Source: Clostridiaceae bacterium
GTDB taxonomy: Bacteria > Bacillota > Clostridia > Peptostreptococcales > Natronincolaceae
Direction of reading: 5' to 3'
DNA: 64,000 nucleotides
NCBI GenBank assembly: GCA_018432235.1
Contig: JAHDLO010000009.1
Span: forward strand, 97,166 to 161,165
Under the pieces are notes generated by a model. It did not search any database. It had not been told where the DNA came from and saw only the letters and a list, made by a program, of their open reading frames with translations. Of this stretch, positions 32,966-42,349 are shown piece after piece (positions within the stretch are counted from its first letter, which is position 1; every line of letters begins with the position of its first letter). The translations under genes and the position numbers were made by a program.

Positions 32966-34270
32966 ATGAATATAGAAAAAGCCATTATAGAAACCCTTAA
33001 GAGGGAGGTCACTCCGGCGATTGGCTGTACAGAACCGGTGGCGGTTGCGCTGGCTGCTGCAAAGGTTAAAGAGCTGATGCCCTTTGGGGTGCTGGAATTG
33101 CTGGAGGTATATGTAAGCCCCAATATATATAAAAATGGATTAGCTGTGGGAGTGCCACCGACGGATGAGGTAGGTCTGGAAATAGCAGCTGTCCTTGGCT
33201 ATGTCGGCGGAGACAGCAGTAAAGGTCTTAAGGTGCTGGAGAGCATTACTCAAGAGGATATCCAACAAGCCAAGGCCCTTCTTAAGGAAGGCAGATTAAA
33301 GCTGAGTATCAAGAATACTACCGAGAAAATATTTATCGAGGTGGTGGGTCACGGACCGGAGAGCAGTATAGGAAGGGCTATTATAAAAGGCCAGCATAGC
33401 AGCTTCGTTTATCTTCAGTCGGGCAATCGGGTGCTATTGGATGCTGCTGAGGAAAAGCAGCAGGAAAATAAAGAAGCACAATTGTTATATCGTTTAAGCA
33501 TTGCGTCAATCCTTCAGACAATTGAGGAAATTCCTGCATCTGAGCTCCATTTCCTGCTGGAGGGATTGGAAATGAATGAAAGGGTTGCCAGGGCAGGCTT
33601 AAATAAAAGACTGGGTATGGGAGTCGGTTATACGCTGATGGAAAATATAGCTAGTGGTATACTGGGTGATGACCTAATGAACTACGCTAAAATATTGACG
33701 GCTGCAGCTTCAGATGCCAGAATGTCAGGCATCAGCCTGCCGGTTATGAGCAGCAATGGTAGCGGTAACAACGGATTGACGGCTATTTTGCCTATAGCTG
33801 CCTACAGGAGCAAATATGCCGTAAACAATGATCGACTGGCAAGGGCTTTGGCAATGAGCCATATCATGAATAGTTATATAAAGCATTATATCGGAAGGCT
33901 ATCTTCACTATGCGGTTGTGCGGTTGCGGCAGGTACAGGGGCATCAGTGGCAATTGCCTGGTTAATGGGTGCTAACACTCAGCAAATAGAGGGAGCTATT
34001 AAAAACATACTGGGAGACATTAGCGGAATGGTTTGTGATGGTGCCAAGGTGGGCTGTGCATTAAAGCTTTCGACCTCAGCATCGGCGGCAATTCAGGCAG
34101 CACTTCTGGCCATTAACAATCAGGTAATACCAGCGGGAAATGGGATAATAGCAGAAACAGCTGAGGAAACCATTAGAAATTTAAAGCTGCTTTCAGAGGA
34201 GGGCATGGGTAAGGCCGATGAGGTTATCATAAGGGTGATGAGGAAGCGGTTTGGCATGGAAATAGCCTGA
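32966..34270 (+). CDS. cdsB: L-cysteine desulfidase (CdsB/YhaM family)
   Basis: 434 aa; ATG 32966 has TAGGTGAGG upstream. It matches the UPF0597/L-serine dehydratase alpha-like family: PAIGCTEPVAVALA (Cys21), SNGSGNNGLTAILP, LSSLCGCAVAAGTGA and GMVCDGAKVGCALKLS. The conserved Cys residues bind a [4Fe-4S] cluster that splits L-cysteine into pyruvate, sulfide and ammonia without PLP. Transcription is probably by sigma-54 RNA polymerase with the activator encoded just upstream, so degradation is switched on by a sulfur signal. The gene symbol is given by family and context; a related substrate cannot be excluded. Confidence 0.87.
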   Translation: MNIEKAIIETLKREVTPAIGCTEPVAVALAAAKVKELMPFGVLELLEVYVSPNIYKNGLAVGVPPTDEVGLEIAAVLGYVGGDSSKGLKVLESITQEDIQQAKALLKEGRLKLSIKNTTEKIFIEVVGHGPESSIGRAIIKGQHSSFVYLQSGNRVLLDAAEEKQQENKEAQLLYRLSIASILQTIEEIPASELHFLLEGLEMNERVARAGLNKRLGMGVGYTLMENIASGILGDDLMNYAKILTAAASDARMSGISLPVMSSNGSGNNGLTAILPIAAYRSKYAVNNDRLARALAMSHIMNSYIKHYIGRLSSLCGCAVAAGTGASVAIAWLMGANTQQIEGAIKNILGDISGMVCDGAKVGCALKLSTSASAAIQAALLAINNQVIPAGNGIIAETAEETIRNLKLLSEEGMGKADEVIIRVMRKRFGMEIA

Positions 34271-34616
34271 AACGAAAAAAAGCCCGGCATTGTTTAGCGT
34301 ATTATGTGGATAAGGGAATAAAGGATTTAAATCAATGTGAATAATTGTTATAATACAATAGGAAGGCTATTTTAGCCTTCCTATTGTATTATGGGTGTTA
34401 ATTGAGAAAATTGCTTAATGAAGGCAGTGGGATGTATATACATAGCTGAAAGCTTCCTGCTCAGTGTTCACGGGCTGATTTGTGGTATCTTAAAGGATAT
34501 TAGCCCTAAACAATGGCGATAGATTTTTAACCATGTATAAAATAGTATATATATGAATTCTCTTGATTGTATCCAATTTTTATAGTTATTAATAAATTAA
34601 AAAGGTGTTGTGTTTA
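34271..34616. other. Intergenic region with a long perfect hairpin
   Basis: 346 bases between cdsB and topB. Beyond the 20-bp hairpin at 34350-34392, weaker inverted segments occur around 34430-34505 (for example GGGCT with AGCCC). I see no known riboswitch, tRNA or ORF. Confidence 0.5.
34350..34392. repeat. Perfect 20-bp inverted repeat with 3-base loop
   Basis: ATAATACAATAGGAAGGCTA and its exact complement are separated by TTT. No T run follows, so it is not a standard intrinsic terminator, though it may still end or protect the cdsB transcript. Confidence 0.85.
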
Positions 34617-36947
34617 ATGACGAAGGCATTATTTATAGCTGAAAAGCCCAGTGTCGCATTGGAATTTGCAAAGGCGCTGGATATTAAGGGCAATAAAAGG
34701 GACGGCTACATAGAGGCTGAAGGCGCCATAGTAACCTGGTGCATAGGGCACCTGGTCACCATGAGCTACCCTGAAAAATATGATCCGAAATTTAAAAAGT
34801 GGAGGCTGGAGGACTTGCCCTTTTTGCCTCAGCGGTATCAATATGAGGTGATATCTAATGTGAAAAAACAGTTTGAAATAATCAAAGGTCATATGAAAAG
34901 GGAAGATATAACAACAATCTATGTATGCACTGACTCTGGAAGAGAAGGGGAGTACATTTATCGTCTGGTGGATGAGATGGTAGGGGTTGAGAATAAAGAA
35001 AAAAAGAGGGTATGGATTGACTCCCAAACGATGGAGGAGATCAAAAAGGGCGTAAAAAACGCAAAGCCCCTTTCAGAATATGATAATTTGTCGGAGGCGG
35101 CCTACTTAAGAGCTAAAGAGGATTATTTAATGGGAATAAATTTTTCTCGTCTATTGACCCTCAGCTATGGTGGTGCGCTAAGTAAGGAGCTGGGGAAAAA
35201 ATATGTTGTCATTGCTGTAGGTAGAGTAATGACCTGTGTTTTAGGCATGATTGTTCAGCGAGAAAGGGAGATAAGAGATTTTATAAAAACCCCCTTCTAC
35301 AAAATCAATGCCAGCTTTAATCTGGAGGAGGCCATGGGCTACGAAGGGGAGTGGAAGGCGGTGGAGGGCTCTGCCTATTATATGTCGGAGCTCCTCTTTA
35401 AAGATGTGGGCTTCAAGGAGCGGAAAAGTGCTGAAGCCTTTATAGAAAAGTTGAAGACTGGTGATCAAGAGCCGATGGCGGTTATCGAAGAAGCCAAAAG
35501 GAAAAAGGAAACTAAGAATCCACCTTTATTATTCAATCTTGCAGAGCTGCAGAATGAGCTTTCTAAGAAGCTAAAAATTAGCCCAGACGAAACCTTAAAG
35601 ATAGTACAAAATCTTTATGAGAAAAAGCTAGTAACCTATCCAAGGACCGATGCCAGAGTATTATCAACAGCTGTGGCGAAGGAAATTGACAAAAATCTTA
35701 GAGGTCTTATGTCTATAAGGAGTAATTGCCGACTGGAGGAAAAGGATGCTGATATAGTAGATTACGTGGCAGCAGTTCTTAAGGAGGGCTTATATAAAGG
35801 GTTGGAAAAAACAAAGTATGTGAATGACAAGGCCATAACAGACCATTATGCCATTATTCCCACTGGAGAAGGGCTGGAGACCTTTAACAGACTTCCGGAG
35901 AGAGAAAGACAAACCTATATATTTATCCTGAGACGTTTTCTTGCCATATATTTTCCGCCCGCCATCTACAGTCAACTGTCCATTACCACCAAAATCAAGG
36001 AGGAAAGCTTCTTTACCACCTCCAAGGTTTGTATTCAGGAGGGATATTTGAGGGTGCTGGGGGAGGAGAAAAAGGAGGATTCACTGAAGACTGACAAGGA
36101 GGATATTCTTAAAAAGCTGAAAAAGGGTCAACGGGTGAAGCTTTCAGAGCTCAGTATCAAGGAATCGGAAACAACACCCCCAAAACGATATAATTCAGGT
36201 TCAATGATACTGGCTATGGAAAATGCCGGTAAGGTGATAGAGGATGAAGAGCTGAGGGAGCAGATAAAGGGCAGCGGAATCGGCACCAGTGCTACAAGAG
36301 CGGAGATAATGAACAAGCTGCAAAAAATAGACTATATCGCATTGAATAAAAAGACACAAATATTGACGCCCACCACCCTAGGTGAAAGGATTTATGACGT
36401 CGTATCTAAATCCATTCCTTCCCTACTAAAGCCAGAGCTTACCGCCAGCTGGGAAAAGGGCCTCAGTATGATAGCCAGGGGTGAATTAGGCTCACAGGAG
36501 TACATGGTGAAGCTGGAGGATTACATATCGAAAAACACCCAAAGGGTATTGCTGATGGGTGATCCCCAAGGGGGGCATAGACCTAGAATAAGGTCTGCAA
36601 AGGATAAGGGAGACAATCAAGGGATAGCCCCTTCACCACAAAAAATAAAAGGTAACGCCGCCTTAGGAAAATGTATATCCTGTAATGATGGTGATATACT
36701 TGAAAATCGGAAGGCATATTTTTGTAGTGGCTGGAGAAAAAAATGCAAGTTCACCACTTGGAAAAACAGTCTGGAGCTTTATGGGCATGCGGTGACACGG
36801 GATATGATGCAGGAGCTGCTGGAGAAGAAAAAAATAGAGGCCATCAATATTATATTGCCTCAAACGAAGGAAAAATGTGTGGCGGAGCTGCGTTTTAAGG
36901 AGGATAACAGCGGTGCCCTCGAGCTGAGAAATGTAACCAGGATTTAA
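34617..36947 (+). CDS. topB: DNA topoisomerase III (type IA)
   Basis: 776 aa; ATG 34617 follows AAAAGGTGTTG. It has the TOPRIM domain (ALFIAEKPSVALEFAKAL at the start; TDSGREGEYI), the type IA core with active-site Tyr in LVTYPRTDARVLS (about residue 343), and the gate motif GSGIGTSATRAEI. A C-terminal zinc-like domain has CISC at 680s and FCSGWRKKCKF later. The enzyme relaxes and decatenates negatively supercoiled DNA through single-strand passage. Length and domain order fit TopB rather than TopA. It appears to be a single gene; the glutaredoxin gene begins 68 bases downstream. Confidence 0.92.
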   Translation: MTKALFIAEKPSVALEFAKALDIKGNKRDGYIEAEGAIVTWCIGHLVTMSYPEKYDPKFKKWRLEDLPFLPQRYQYEVISNVKKQFEIIKGHMKREDITTIYVCTDSGREGEYIYRLVDEMVGVENKEKKRVWIDSQTMEEIKKGVKNAKPLSEYDNLSEAAYLRAKEDYLMGINFSRLLTLSYGGALSKELGKKYVVIAVGRVMTCVLGMIVQREREIRDFIKTPFYKINASFNLEEAMGYEGEWKAVEGSAYYMSELLFKDVGFKERKSAEAFIEKLKTGDQEPMAVIEEAKRKKETKNPPLLFNLAELQNELSKKLKISPDETLKIVQNLYEKKLVTYPRTDARVLSTAVAKEIDKNLRGLMSIRSNCRLEEKDADIVDYVAAVLKEGLYKGLEKTKYVNDKAITDHYAIIPTGEGLETFNRLPERERQTYIFILRRFLAIYFPPAIYSQLSITTKIKEESFFTTSKVCIQEGYLRVLGEEKKEDSLKTDKEDILKKLKKGQRVKLSELSIKESETTPPKRYNSGSMILAMENAGKVIEDEELREQIKGSGIGTSATRAEIMNKLQKIDYIALNKKTQILTPTTLGERIYDVVSKSIPSLLKPELTASWEKGLSMIARGELGSQEYMVKLEDYISKNTQRVLLMGDPQGGHRPRIRSAKDKGDNQGIAPSPQKIKGNAALGKCISCNDGDILENRKAYFCSGWRKKCKFTTWKNSLELYGHAVTRDMMQELLEKKKIEAINIILPQTKEKCVAELRFKEDNSGALELRNVTRI

Positions 36948-37015
36948 GGTTTTCTCGGTTGATTAGTGGGTATAATATTACAGCTAATAATTTTAATTTG
37001 AGGAGAGGGATATTG

Positions 37016-37270
37016 ATGAGCAAGGTAGTTTTATACACAAAGGGATATTGCCCCTACTGCAGGAGAGCTGTGGCATTACTGGAGAGTAAGGGTGTAGTGT
37101 TTACCAATATAGACGTAACAAACGATGTTAAAACCTTTTCAGCAATTTCAGCAAGAACAGGCTGGGATACTGTTCCCCAAATATTTATAAACGATGAATT
37201 CGTTGGTGGCTGTGACGACATACATGAGCTGGATAGAAAAGGACAGCTGGATAAGCTGTTGGGGCTGTAA
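37016..37270 (+). CDS. Glutaredoxin
   Basis: 84 aa; ATG 37016 follows GAGGAGAGGG. The fold is that of a GrxC-type dithiol glutaredoxin: VVLYTKGYCPYCRRA with active site CPYC (residues 11-14), cis-Pro in DTVPQIFI, and GGCDDIHEL for glutathione contact. It reduces disulfides or mixed disulfides; clostridia generally lack glutathione, so the reductant may be another thiol. A terminator follows at 37358. Confidence 0.92.
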   Translation: MSKVVLYTKGYCPYCRRAVALLESKGVVFTNIDVTNDVKTFSAISARTGWDTVPQIFINDEFVGGCDDIHELDRKGQLDKLLGL

Positions 37271-37357
37271 GTAAACCTAGGGTTTTTAAATCAATGTATA
37301 TCTTGCGTAGTTTCTAAATTGGCGCTATAGGCGCAATAGGTACTTCGCCTTCAGCAT

Positions 37358-37385
37358 AAACCAAGGGTGTTTCCCTTGGTTTTAT
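37358..37385 (+). terminator. Terminator after the glutaredoxin gene
   Basis: AAACCAAGGG pairs with CCCTTGGTTT and is followed by a T run. Confidence 0.85.
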
Positions 37386-37472
37386 TGCAATACGATTGAA
37401 GGATTATGATATGATTTGTAGAATACAATACACACTTTGTATCACTAAGGAAAAAAGGGAAGGAAGATAAGG

Positions 37473-38540
37473 ATGCTTAACCACTATCAAAAATATATTC
37501 CCCTTTTGGTCAGGTTGGTTATATTGACAGGGATTTTCCTTGTAATTAAATATTTTGGTATAGCTATATTCCTTGCAATGCTGCCCTTTTTGTTTGGATG
37601 GAGCATAGCTCTGATGCTGGAGCCTTTAATTAAATGGTTAAATTCAAACCTCAGGATGCCCCATGGCCTTGCTGTCCTTTTAAGCATATTACTATTTGTA
37701 ATGGTGGTTACAACTATTGTAATAACAGTAGGGAGTGTTATATTTGTCCAGCTAATGAATTTTTATAATAAAATACCGGAATACTCAAATATCTTAGTTG
37801 GAAACAGTCAGTTTATTATTGAAAAGGTACAGGATATATACTTTAAGATGCCGGAGGATATTTTAATTACCATGAAGGAGGGACTGAACAGTCTGATTAG
37901 AGTAGCCAGCTCCTCCATAACGGTAGTACTGGCCACTGTACTGAATATTATTACTGTAGTACCTGAATTCTTTGTCTTCATTATTGTTACTATTATAGCG
38001 GCATATTTTATGGCTAGAGACAAGGAAAAGCTACTGGCCTTTATCCGATTGCAGGTTCCGGCCAATTGGATCGAGAAGTTTAGGATTATAAAGCAAGACC
38101 TGAATCATGCATTATTGGGCTATATCAGAGCGCAGCTTATATTGATGGTGTTTACGTTTTTTGTGGGACTGATCGGTCTAACCATAGTAGGGCTGGATTT
38201 CGCATTTTTGATAGCCCTAACCTCCAGTGTACTGGATGCTTTGCCGATATTGGGAACAGGAGCGGTCTATGTTCCTATAATTATATGGCATATAGCTAAA
38301 GGAAACCTACTGACAGCATTATATGTTGGCATTGTTTATGGTGTGGTTATAACTGTAAGACAGCTAATGGAGCCAAAAGTGCTATCAACACAAATCGGTG
38401 TACATCCTTTGGCTACTCTGATTTCTATGTATGTGGGCTTTAGACTATTGGGCTTTATAGGCCTTATCATGGGACCAATACTATTAATTATAATACCTAC
38501 CATGCAGAAAATTGACTTATTACCTAACTGGAGGAAGTGA
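37473..38540 (+). CDS. ytvI: Sporulation integral membrane protein, AI-2E-transporter family
   Basis: 355 aa, ATG with GGGAAGGAAG upstream. Seven to eight hydrophobic segments lie in the order typical for AI-2E/PerM proteins, with the conserved GYIRAQLILM and DALPILGTGAVYVP segments in the C-terminal half. The best fit is YtvI, a sporulation-linked member of the family made in Bacilli and Clostridia. Its transported substrate is not known. It converges on the Kir-type channel gene with 6 bases between them, leaving no room for an intrinsic terminator. Confidence 0.83.
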   Translation: MLNHYQKYIPLLVRLVILTGIFLVIKYFGIAIFLAMLPFLFGWSIALMLEPLIKWLNSNLRMPHGLAVLLSILLFVMVVTTIVITVGSVIFVQLMNFYNKIPEYSNILVGNSQFIIEKVQDIYFKMPEDILITMKEGLNSLIRVASSSITVVLATVLNIITVVPEFFVFIIVTIIAAYFMARDKEKLLAFIRLQVPANWIEKFRIIKQDLNHALLGYIRAQLILMVFTFFVGLIGLTIVGLDFAFLIALTSSVLDALPILGTGAVYVPIIIWHIAKGNLLTALYVGIVYGVVITVRQLMEPKVLSTQIGVHPLATLISMYVGFRLLGFIGLIMGPILLIIIPTMQKIDLLPNWRK

Positions 38541-38546
38541 GGATTA

Positions 38547-39371
38547 CTATAGCTCCTTAAAGGCTTGAATTTTTTCAGCATCCAGTTCAAGGGTCTTGTG
38601 AAAGCCCTTCCAGTTGATTTTTAATTGGTGGTTTCTCTGATGCCTGTATATTTCCTGATAATCTTGTATGAATATCAGGTCTTTTTTGCTGTAGTTATTT
38701 GCTATAAAGACCAACTCGCCGGCATCTACATCAGTGCCGGTAATGGAAATCCTTATGGTGATCTCCTTATGGTTATATAAGCATTCCTTAATATATTTCA
38801 GCAGCTGTTGGTTTTCTGTCTTATGTAAATCTATATCCCAATATAAAACATCCTCCAGGTAGTGATATTCCTGTGAAAGCTGGAGCCTTCTTTTACGAAT
38901 GCCATTTTCATAGGTAAACAGCTCTAATATCCTATTCACATTGACTATCGCTCGACCCTTATTGCCCACCCTCACCGACAGGTAAAACCTTCCCTTATGC
39001 CTTTTATAGCGTATATACAGCCTATTAGACATCAGAATATTTTGAGGTCTTTTTACCAAGTAATATAGGAAAATTCCGGTGAAAAGAGAGTTTATTAAAA
39101 CGCCTGAAAAACCCTGCATAACGGCCAGAAGCTTGCCAACACCGTTTACGGTCTTAAAATCTCCATAGCCTATGGTTAGGTAGGTAATTCCACTGAAATA
39201 AAGGTTATCCCAAAAGGAGGCCTTGGCAATTGTAATAGAAAGATCTTCTGCGATGTGGGTATTAACAATAGAATCATTTATACCATATAAAAATGCAAAC
39301 AATACCATATTCATGCCGACAATAACTAAAAAAATGATTAGGAGCAAAGTGATTCTCCTGATTTTATTCAT
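38547..39371 (-). CDS. Kir-type potassium channel (two TM plus cytoplasmic beta domain)
   Basis: 274 aa. TM1 (7-29), pore helix and selectivity filter (SFWDNLYFSGITYLTIGYGD, about 52-71), TM2 (80-106), then a cytoplasmic domain of about 165 residues rich in beta strands, without a TrkA/RCK nucleotide motif. This layout is that of inward-rectifier (KirBac-like) channels rather than RCK-gated channels. The filter TIGYGD is the standard K+ signature. Gating by lipid, pH or protein cannot be read from the sequence. It is transcribed towards ytvI as a single gene. Confidence 0.85.
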   Translation of the reverse strand: MNKIRRITLLLIIFLVIVGMNMVLFAFLYGINDSIVNTHIAEDLSITIAKASFWDNLYFSGITYLTIGYGDFKTVNGVGKLLAVMQGFSGVLINSLFTGIFLYYLVKRPQNILMSNRLYIRYKRHKGRFYLSVRVGNKGRAIVNVNRILELFTYENGIRKRRLQLSQEYHYLEDVLYWDIDLHKTENQQLLKYIKECLYNHKEITIRISITGTDVDAGELVFIANNYSKKDLIFIQDYQEIYRHQRNHQLKINWKGFHKTLELDAEKIQAFKEL

Positions 39372-39566
39372 CTCATCACTCCATTATCCTGTGGAATCTA
39401 TACAATGTAATATGTTTCATATAATCAGTCTTCATACATGCATAGAACTTTAAATTCTAAAATGTCATATTTTTCTTAGATAATGATTTATGGATAACTA
39501 AAGGGAAATATGTAAATGATAATAGTGAGCTTCATAGAATCTTCAATTACAGGGAGGAATAAGCCA

Positions 39567-39758
39567 ATGAGAGAAGGTATGATTCCCACTATATTAGGCA
39601 CAGGTGTTACAGCAACTGGTCTTGCTCTAAAGGGAATGAGCATGAAGCATAAAAGCCTTGATAACAATAGTGTTATGCCGATGATAGCAGCAGGAGTTAT
39701 TGGATTTGGTTTAGCCCATATTGTATTGGGAGCAATAGATTTAGTTGAAGATCATTGA
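39567..39758 (+). CDS. Small membrane protein of unknown function
   Basis: 63 aa; ATG 39567 follows AGGGAGGAA. Two hydrophobic Gly-rich segments (about 5-20 and 36-58) are separated by a basic loop (KGMSMKHKSLDNN). Sequence pattern GTGVTATGLALKG and GVIGFGLAHIVLG is regular and well spaced, which supports a real protein. I know no function. A hairpin near 39763-39800 (ATAAGAG with CTCTTAT) may end its transcript. Confidence 0.7.
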   Translation: MREGMIPTILGTGVTATGLALKGMSMKHKSLDNNSVMPMIAAGVIGFGLAHIVLGAIDLVEDH

Positions 39759-39762
39759 GGCT

Positions 39763-39801
39763 TCATATAAGAGTGAGGGTACTTTTCCCTTGCTCTTATA
39801 G
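39763..39801. terminator. Hairpin after the 63-aa membrane protein
   Basis: CATATAAGAG-TG-AGGG pairs with CCCT-TG-CTCTTATAG around a short T-rich loop. The T tail is weak. Confidence 0.45.
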
Positions 39802-39949
39802 TATGTATGAATAGTTCCCTCAAAAAGGGTTATGATATAGGTATAGACACATTATCACCACTACAAAATATCAATAACGTATTGACAAATATTGTAGGAC
39901 GTGATAACGTATAACGTGTGTTAGAAATTTTTTTTTAGGAGGAAGCAAT

Positions 39950-40150
39950 ATGAAAATTGGTACAGTTAAGTGGTTTAATGGAGAAAAAGGCTATGGATTT
40001 ATATCTGTAGAAGGAGAAGATGATGTATTTGTACATTTCTCAGCTATTCAAACTGATGGGTACAAGACATTAGAAGAAGGACAAAAGGTTGAATTCGAAG
40101 TTGTTCAAGGTCCAAGAGGATCACAAGCTGCGAATGTAACTAAGTTATAA
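39950..40150 (+). CDS. cspA: Cold-shock protein
   Basis: 66 aa, with TAGGAGGAAGC upstream. RNA-binding motifs RNP1 (KGYGFISV, about 14-21) and RNP2 (VFVHFS, about 27-32) are intact. It is a small OB-fold RNA chaperone that opens mRNA secondary structure. The leader upstream (39802-39949) is AT-rich with repeated ATAACGTAT strings and a TTGACA at 39873-39878; the long untranslated leader fits cold-responsive control. The strong terminator at 40195 follows. The symbol reflects the family; clostridia usually have several copies. Confidence 0.95.
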   Translation: MKIGTVKWFNGEKGYGFISVEGEDDVFVHFSAIQTDGYKTLEEGQKVEFEVVQGPRGSQAANVTKL

Positions 40151-40194
40151 TCATAGGTTTACATATATCGTTAACGAATGATTATAGATACTAT

Positions 40195-40222
40195 ACCACC
40201 TTGTTTACAAGGTGGTTTTTCT
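40195..40222 (+). terminator. Terminator of the cold-shock gene
   Basis: ACCACCTTG and CAAGGTGGT with a T run. Confidence 0.88.
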
Positions 40223-40273
40223 ATGGGGAAAAATAATTATATTAGAAATTAACATAATAAGTAAAGATTTAAA

Positions 40274-40310
40274 GCTATCTTAATACAATATATAGATAGT
40301 TTTTTTTATT
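40274..40310. terminator. Second hairpin with T run
   Basis: CTATCT and AGATAG around an AT-rich loop, followed by eight T. It lies between cspA and the L,D-transpeptidase gene. Confidence 0.55.
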
Positions 40311-40365
40311 TCCCATTGGCGAAAGGGAATAGATGTCCAACTGAATTTAAAGGGAGAGTGGTTTT

Positions 40366-41160
40366 ATGCGTGTATTTCTACTGACGATTTTCATTTGCCT
40401 TGCTCTGGTTATTCCAACCTTTGGTGAAGGGCTGAATGAAGAAGCCTATCAGGAGCTACAGCAGGTAGAGAGCACGATGGAGGAAGCGATAGCGGTTAAT
40501 TACCGACTATCTTTTGAGGAGCTAGGATTTTATCAAGAGGAATATATCGACGAGGCGCTTAATATGAGAAATGCAGTTTTACGATTTCAAAGCCAGCACA
40601 ACCTAATCGTAAATGGAGAGCTGGATGAGGACACAAAACTGGCCTTCAACTATAGGGTAACATCGAAGGGGGAGGCTATATACGATCAAATACAGGAGGC
40701 ACCAACGGATAAACACTGGATTGTCATAAATAAAAGCAAGCGGATATTGACATTATATGAGGGCACAAATGTGGTTAAGAAGTATCCGATAGCACAGGGA
40801 AAGCTTCCAAGCTATACACCCGAGGGGAAATTTACAATAGTGAATAAGCTAATTGATCCAGCGTGGGGTGGTGCAGGTATATACAAGCCCGTAAAAGGAG
40901 GGGTTCCTGAAAATCCATTGGGACCAAGATGGATGGGACTTTCTATAAAAGGCGGGGGGAGCTATGGGATACATGGCAATAATAGTCCCTATTCACTAGG
41001 TACAGATGCTTCACTAGGTTGCATAAGGATGATAAATTCAGATGTTAAGTCACTTTTTGATATTATAGACAAGGGTACTATTGTGTGGATAGGCACCGAT
41101 GCAAGGCTTCAGGATTGGGGCGTTTATCAGGAAAGCTACCTAGCTAAAATAGAGCTATAG
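40366..41160 (+). CDS. Secreted L,D-transpeptidase (YkuD) with peptidoglycan-binding region
   Basis: 264 aa. Signal peptide (1-20), a helical region with a peptidoglycan-binding-like repeat (about 50-100: LGFYQEEYIDEALNMRNAVL, then NGELDEDTKLAF), and a YkuD domain (115-250). The catalytic motif is HGNNSPYSLG followed by SLGCIRM, with the nucleophile Cys in GCIRM. It forms 3-3 cross-links in peptidoglycan or attaches proteins to it, and acts outside the membrane. Start ATG 40366 has AAGGGAGAG upstream. The next gene begins 57 bases downstream. Confidence 0.92.
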   Translation: MRVFLLTIFICLALVIPTFGEGLNEEAYQELQQVESTMEEAIAVNYRLSFEELGFYQEEYIDEALNMRNAVLRFQSQHNLIVNGELDEDTKLAFNYRVTSKGEAIYDQIQEAPTDKHWIVINKSKRILTLYEGTNVVKKYPIAQGKLPSYTPEGKFTIVNKLIDPAWGGAGIYKPVKGGVPENPLGPRWMGLSIKGGGSYGIHGNNSPYSLGTDASLGCIRMINSDVKSLFDIIDKGTIVWIGTDARLQDWGVYQESYLAKIEL

Positions 41161-41217
41161 CTTTCTCAGCGGATTTGGCAGGACTATTGGCACCATGGAT
41201 GGTAAAGGGGGATGTAT

Positions 41218-42171
41218 ATGGGAGGTCTAAAATTTGAAACCTTACAAAAGCTAGTTTTTAGCTATTACGGCAAGTGTAAGTACGAAAAGGCATTAGATAT
41301 AGCTAGAATTGCAGCAGAGGGATTTCCTGAAAAACTCTCCAGAACAAGCTATTGGAGAGCATGTCTATATAGTCTTCTGGGTAGAAATAAGGAGGCCATT
41401 GAGGTGTTAAGGTCTGCTCTAGCAAAAGGCATCTGGTGGTCCCCAGAGGCTATGCTTTTGGATGAGGATTTAGACGGTATTAAAGGCACTAAGGCCTTTG
41501 AAGATATATTGGAGGGCTGTAGATATTATGAGGAAAAGGCAAGGAAAAGCAGCAAACCGGAGGTGTTGATAATCACCCCAAATCAATATACCGAAGGCTC
41601 CAGCTATCCTTTGCTCTTTGCCATCCATTGGCATAATGGCAATCCCCAGGATTTTTCACGACTTTGGCGGTATAACTCTGCCTTTAGCAACTTTATATTA
41701 GCCTTTCCTCAATCCTCGCAGGTTACCGGTGTAAATGAATATTGCTGGGACGATGAAGCCACCTCCCGGAGTGACATTCAGGAGCTATACAGCAGCGTAG
41801 TGAAGGGGTACCCAATAGATACAGGCAGCATAATTTTTGCTGGGGCCTCTCAAGGCGGCAAGCTGGCGCTGGATATGGCATTAAAGTATAATGCAGACAC
41901 CGTTAAGGGCTTTATTGTTTTTATACCTGCCCTAAGAGAATTTGAATCTTACATCCCTTATCTAAGGCAGGCTGCAGCAAAAAAATTAAGAGGCTGTATT
42001 ATAACGGGAGATCAAGATTATTATTACGTCAATGTTTTGACTCTTAACAACTGCTTTAGGCGGTTTGGTTTGTCTTGCAAGCTGATCGCGGTGCCAGGGA
42101 TGGGACATTTTTTCCCCGATGATTATGAAAAAAAGATAAAATTAGCCGTGGATTATATCATGAATGGATAA
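41218..42171 (+). CDS. Alpha/beta hydrolase with N-terminal TPR-like helices
   Basis: 317 aa; ATG 41218 is preferred to ATG 41212 for spacing from AAAGGGGG. Residues 5-70 look like two TPR repeats (YEKALDIARIAAEGFP; NKEAIEVLRSAL). The remaining part is an alpha/beta hydrolase: strand LLFAIHWHNG, nucleophile Ser in FAGASQGGKLA, acid Asp in GDQDYYYV, base His in VPGMGHFFP. No signal peptide, so cytoplasmic. The oxyanion loop HWHNGN is unusual compared with the common HGGG. It is an esterase- or phospholipase-like enzyme with unknown substrate. Confidence 0.82.
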   Translation: MGGLKFETLQKLVFSYYGKCKYEKALDIARIAAEGFPEKLSRTSYWRACLYSLLGRNKEAIEVLRSALAKGIWWSPEAMLLDEDLDGIKGTKAFEDILEGCRYYEEKARKSSKPEVLIITPNQYTEGSSYPLLFAIHWHNGNPQDFSRLWRYNSAFSNFILAFPQSSQVTGVNEYCWDDEATSRSDIQELYSSVVKGYPIDTGSIIFAGASQGGKLALDMALKYNADTVKGFIVFIPALREFESYIPYLRQAAAKKLRGCIITGDQDYYYVNVLTLNNCFRRFGLSCKLIAVPGMGHFFPDDYEKKIKLAVDYIMNG

Positions 42172-42349
42172 GCCTTTAACAAGCTTAATCTTATGTTTAT
42201 TTATCATCATATAAGGTAAAAATAATAATGAGAATAAAATTCTGTAGGTAAAAGGAATTGTATTTAATCAATTTTAATTATAATGTTTACTTGACAGAAT
42301 AAAAAGGATATAATTAGTCAGTATGAAACTAAATTGCAGGAGAGATGAA

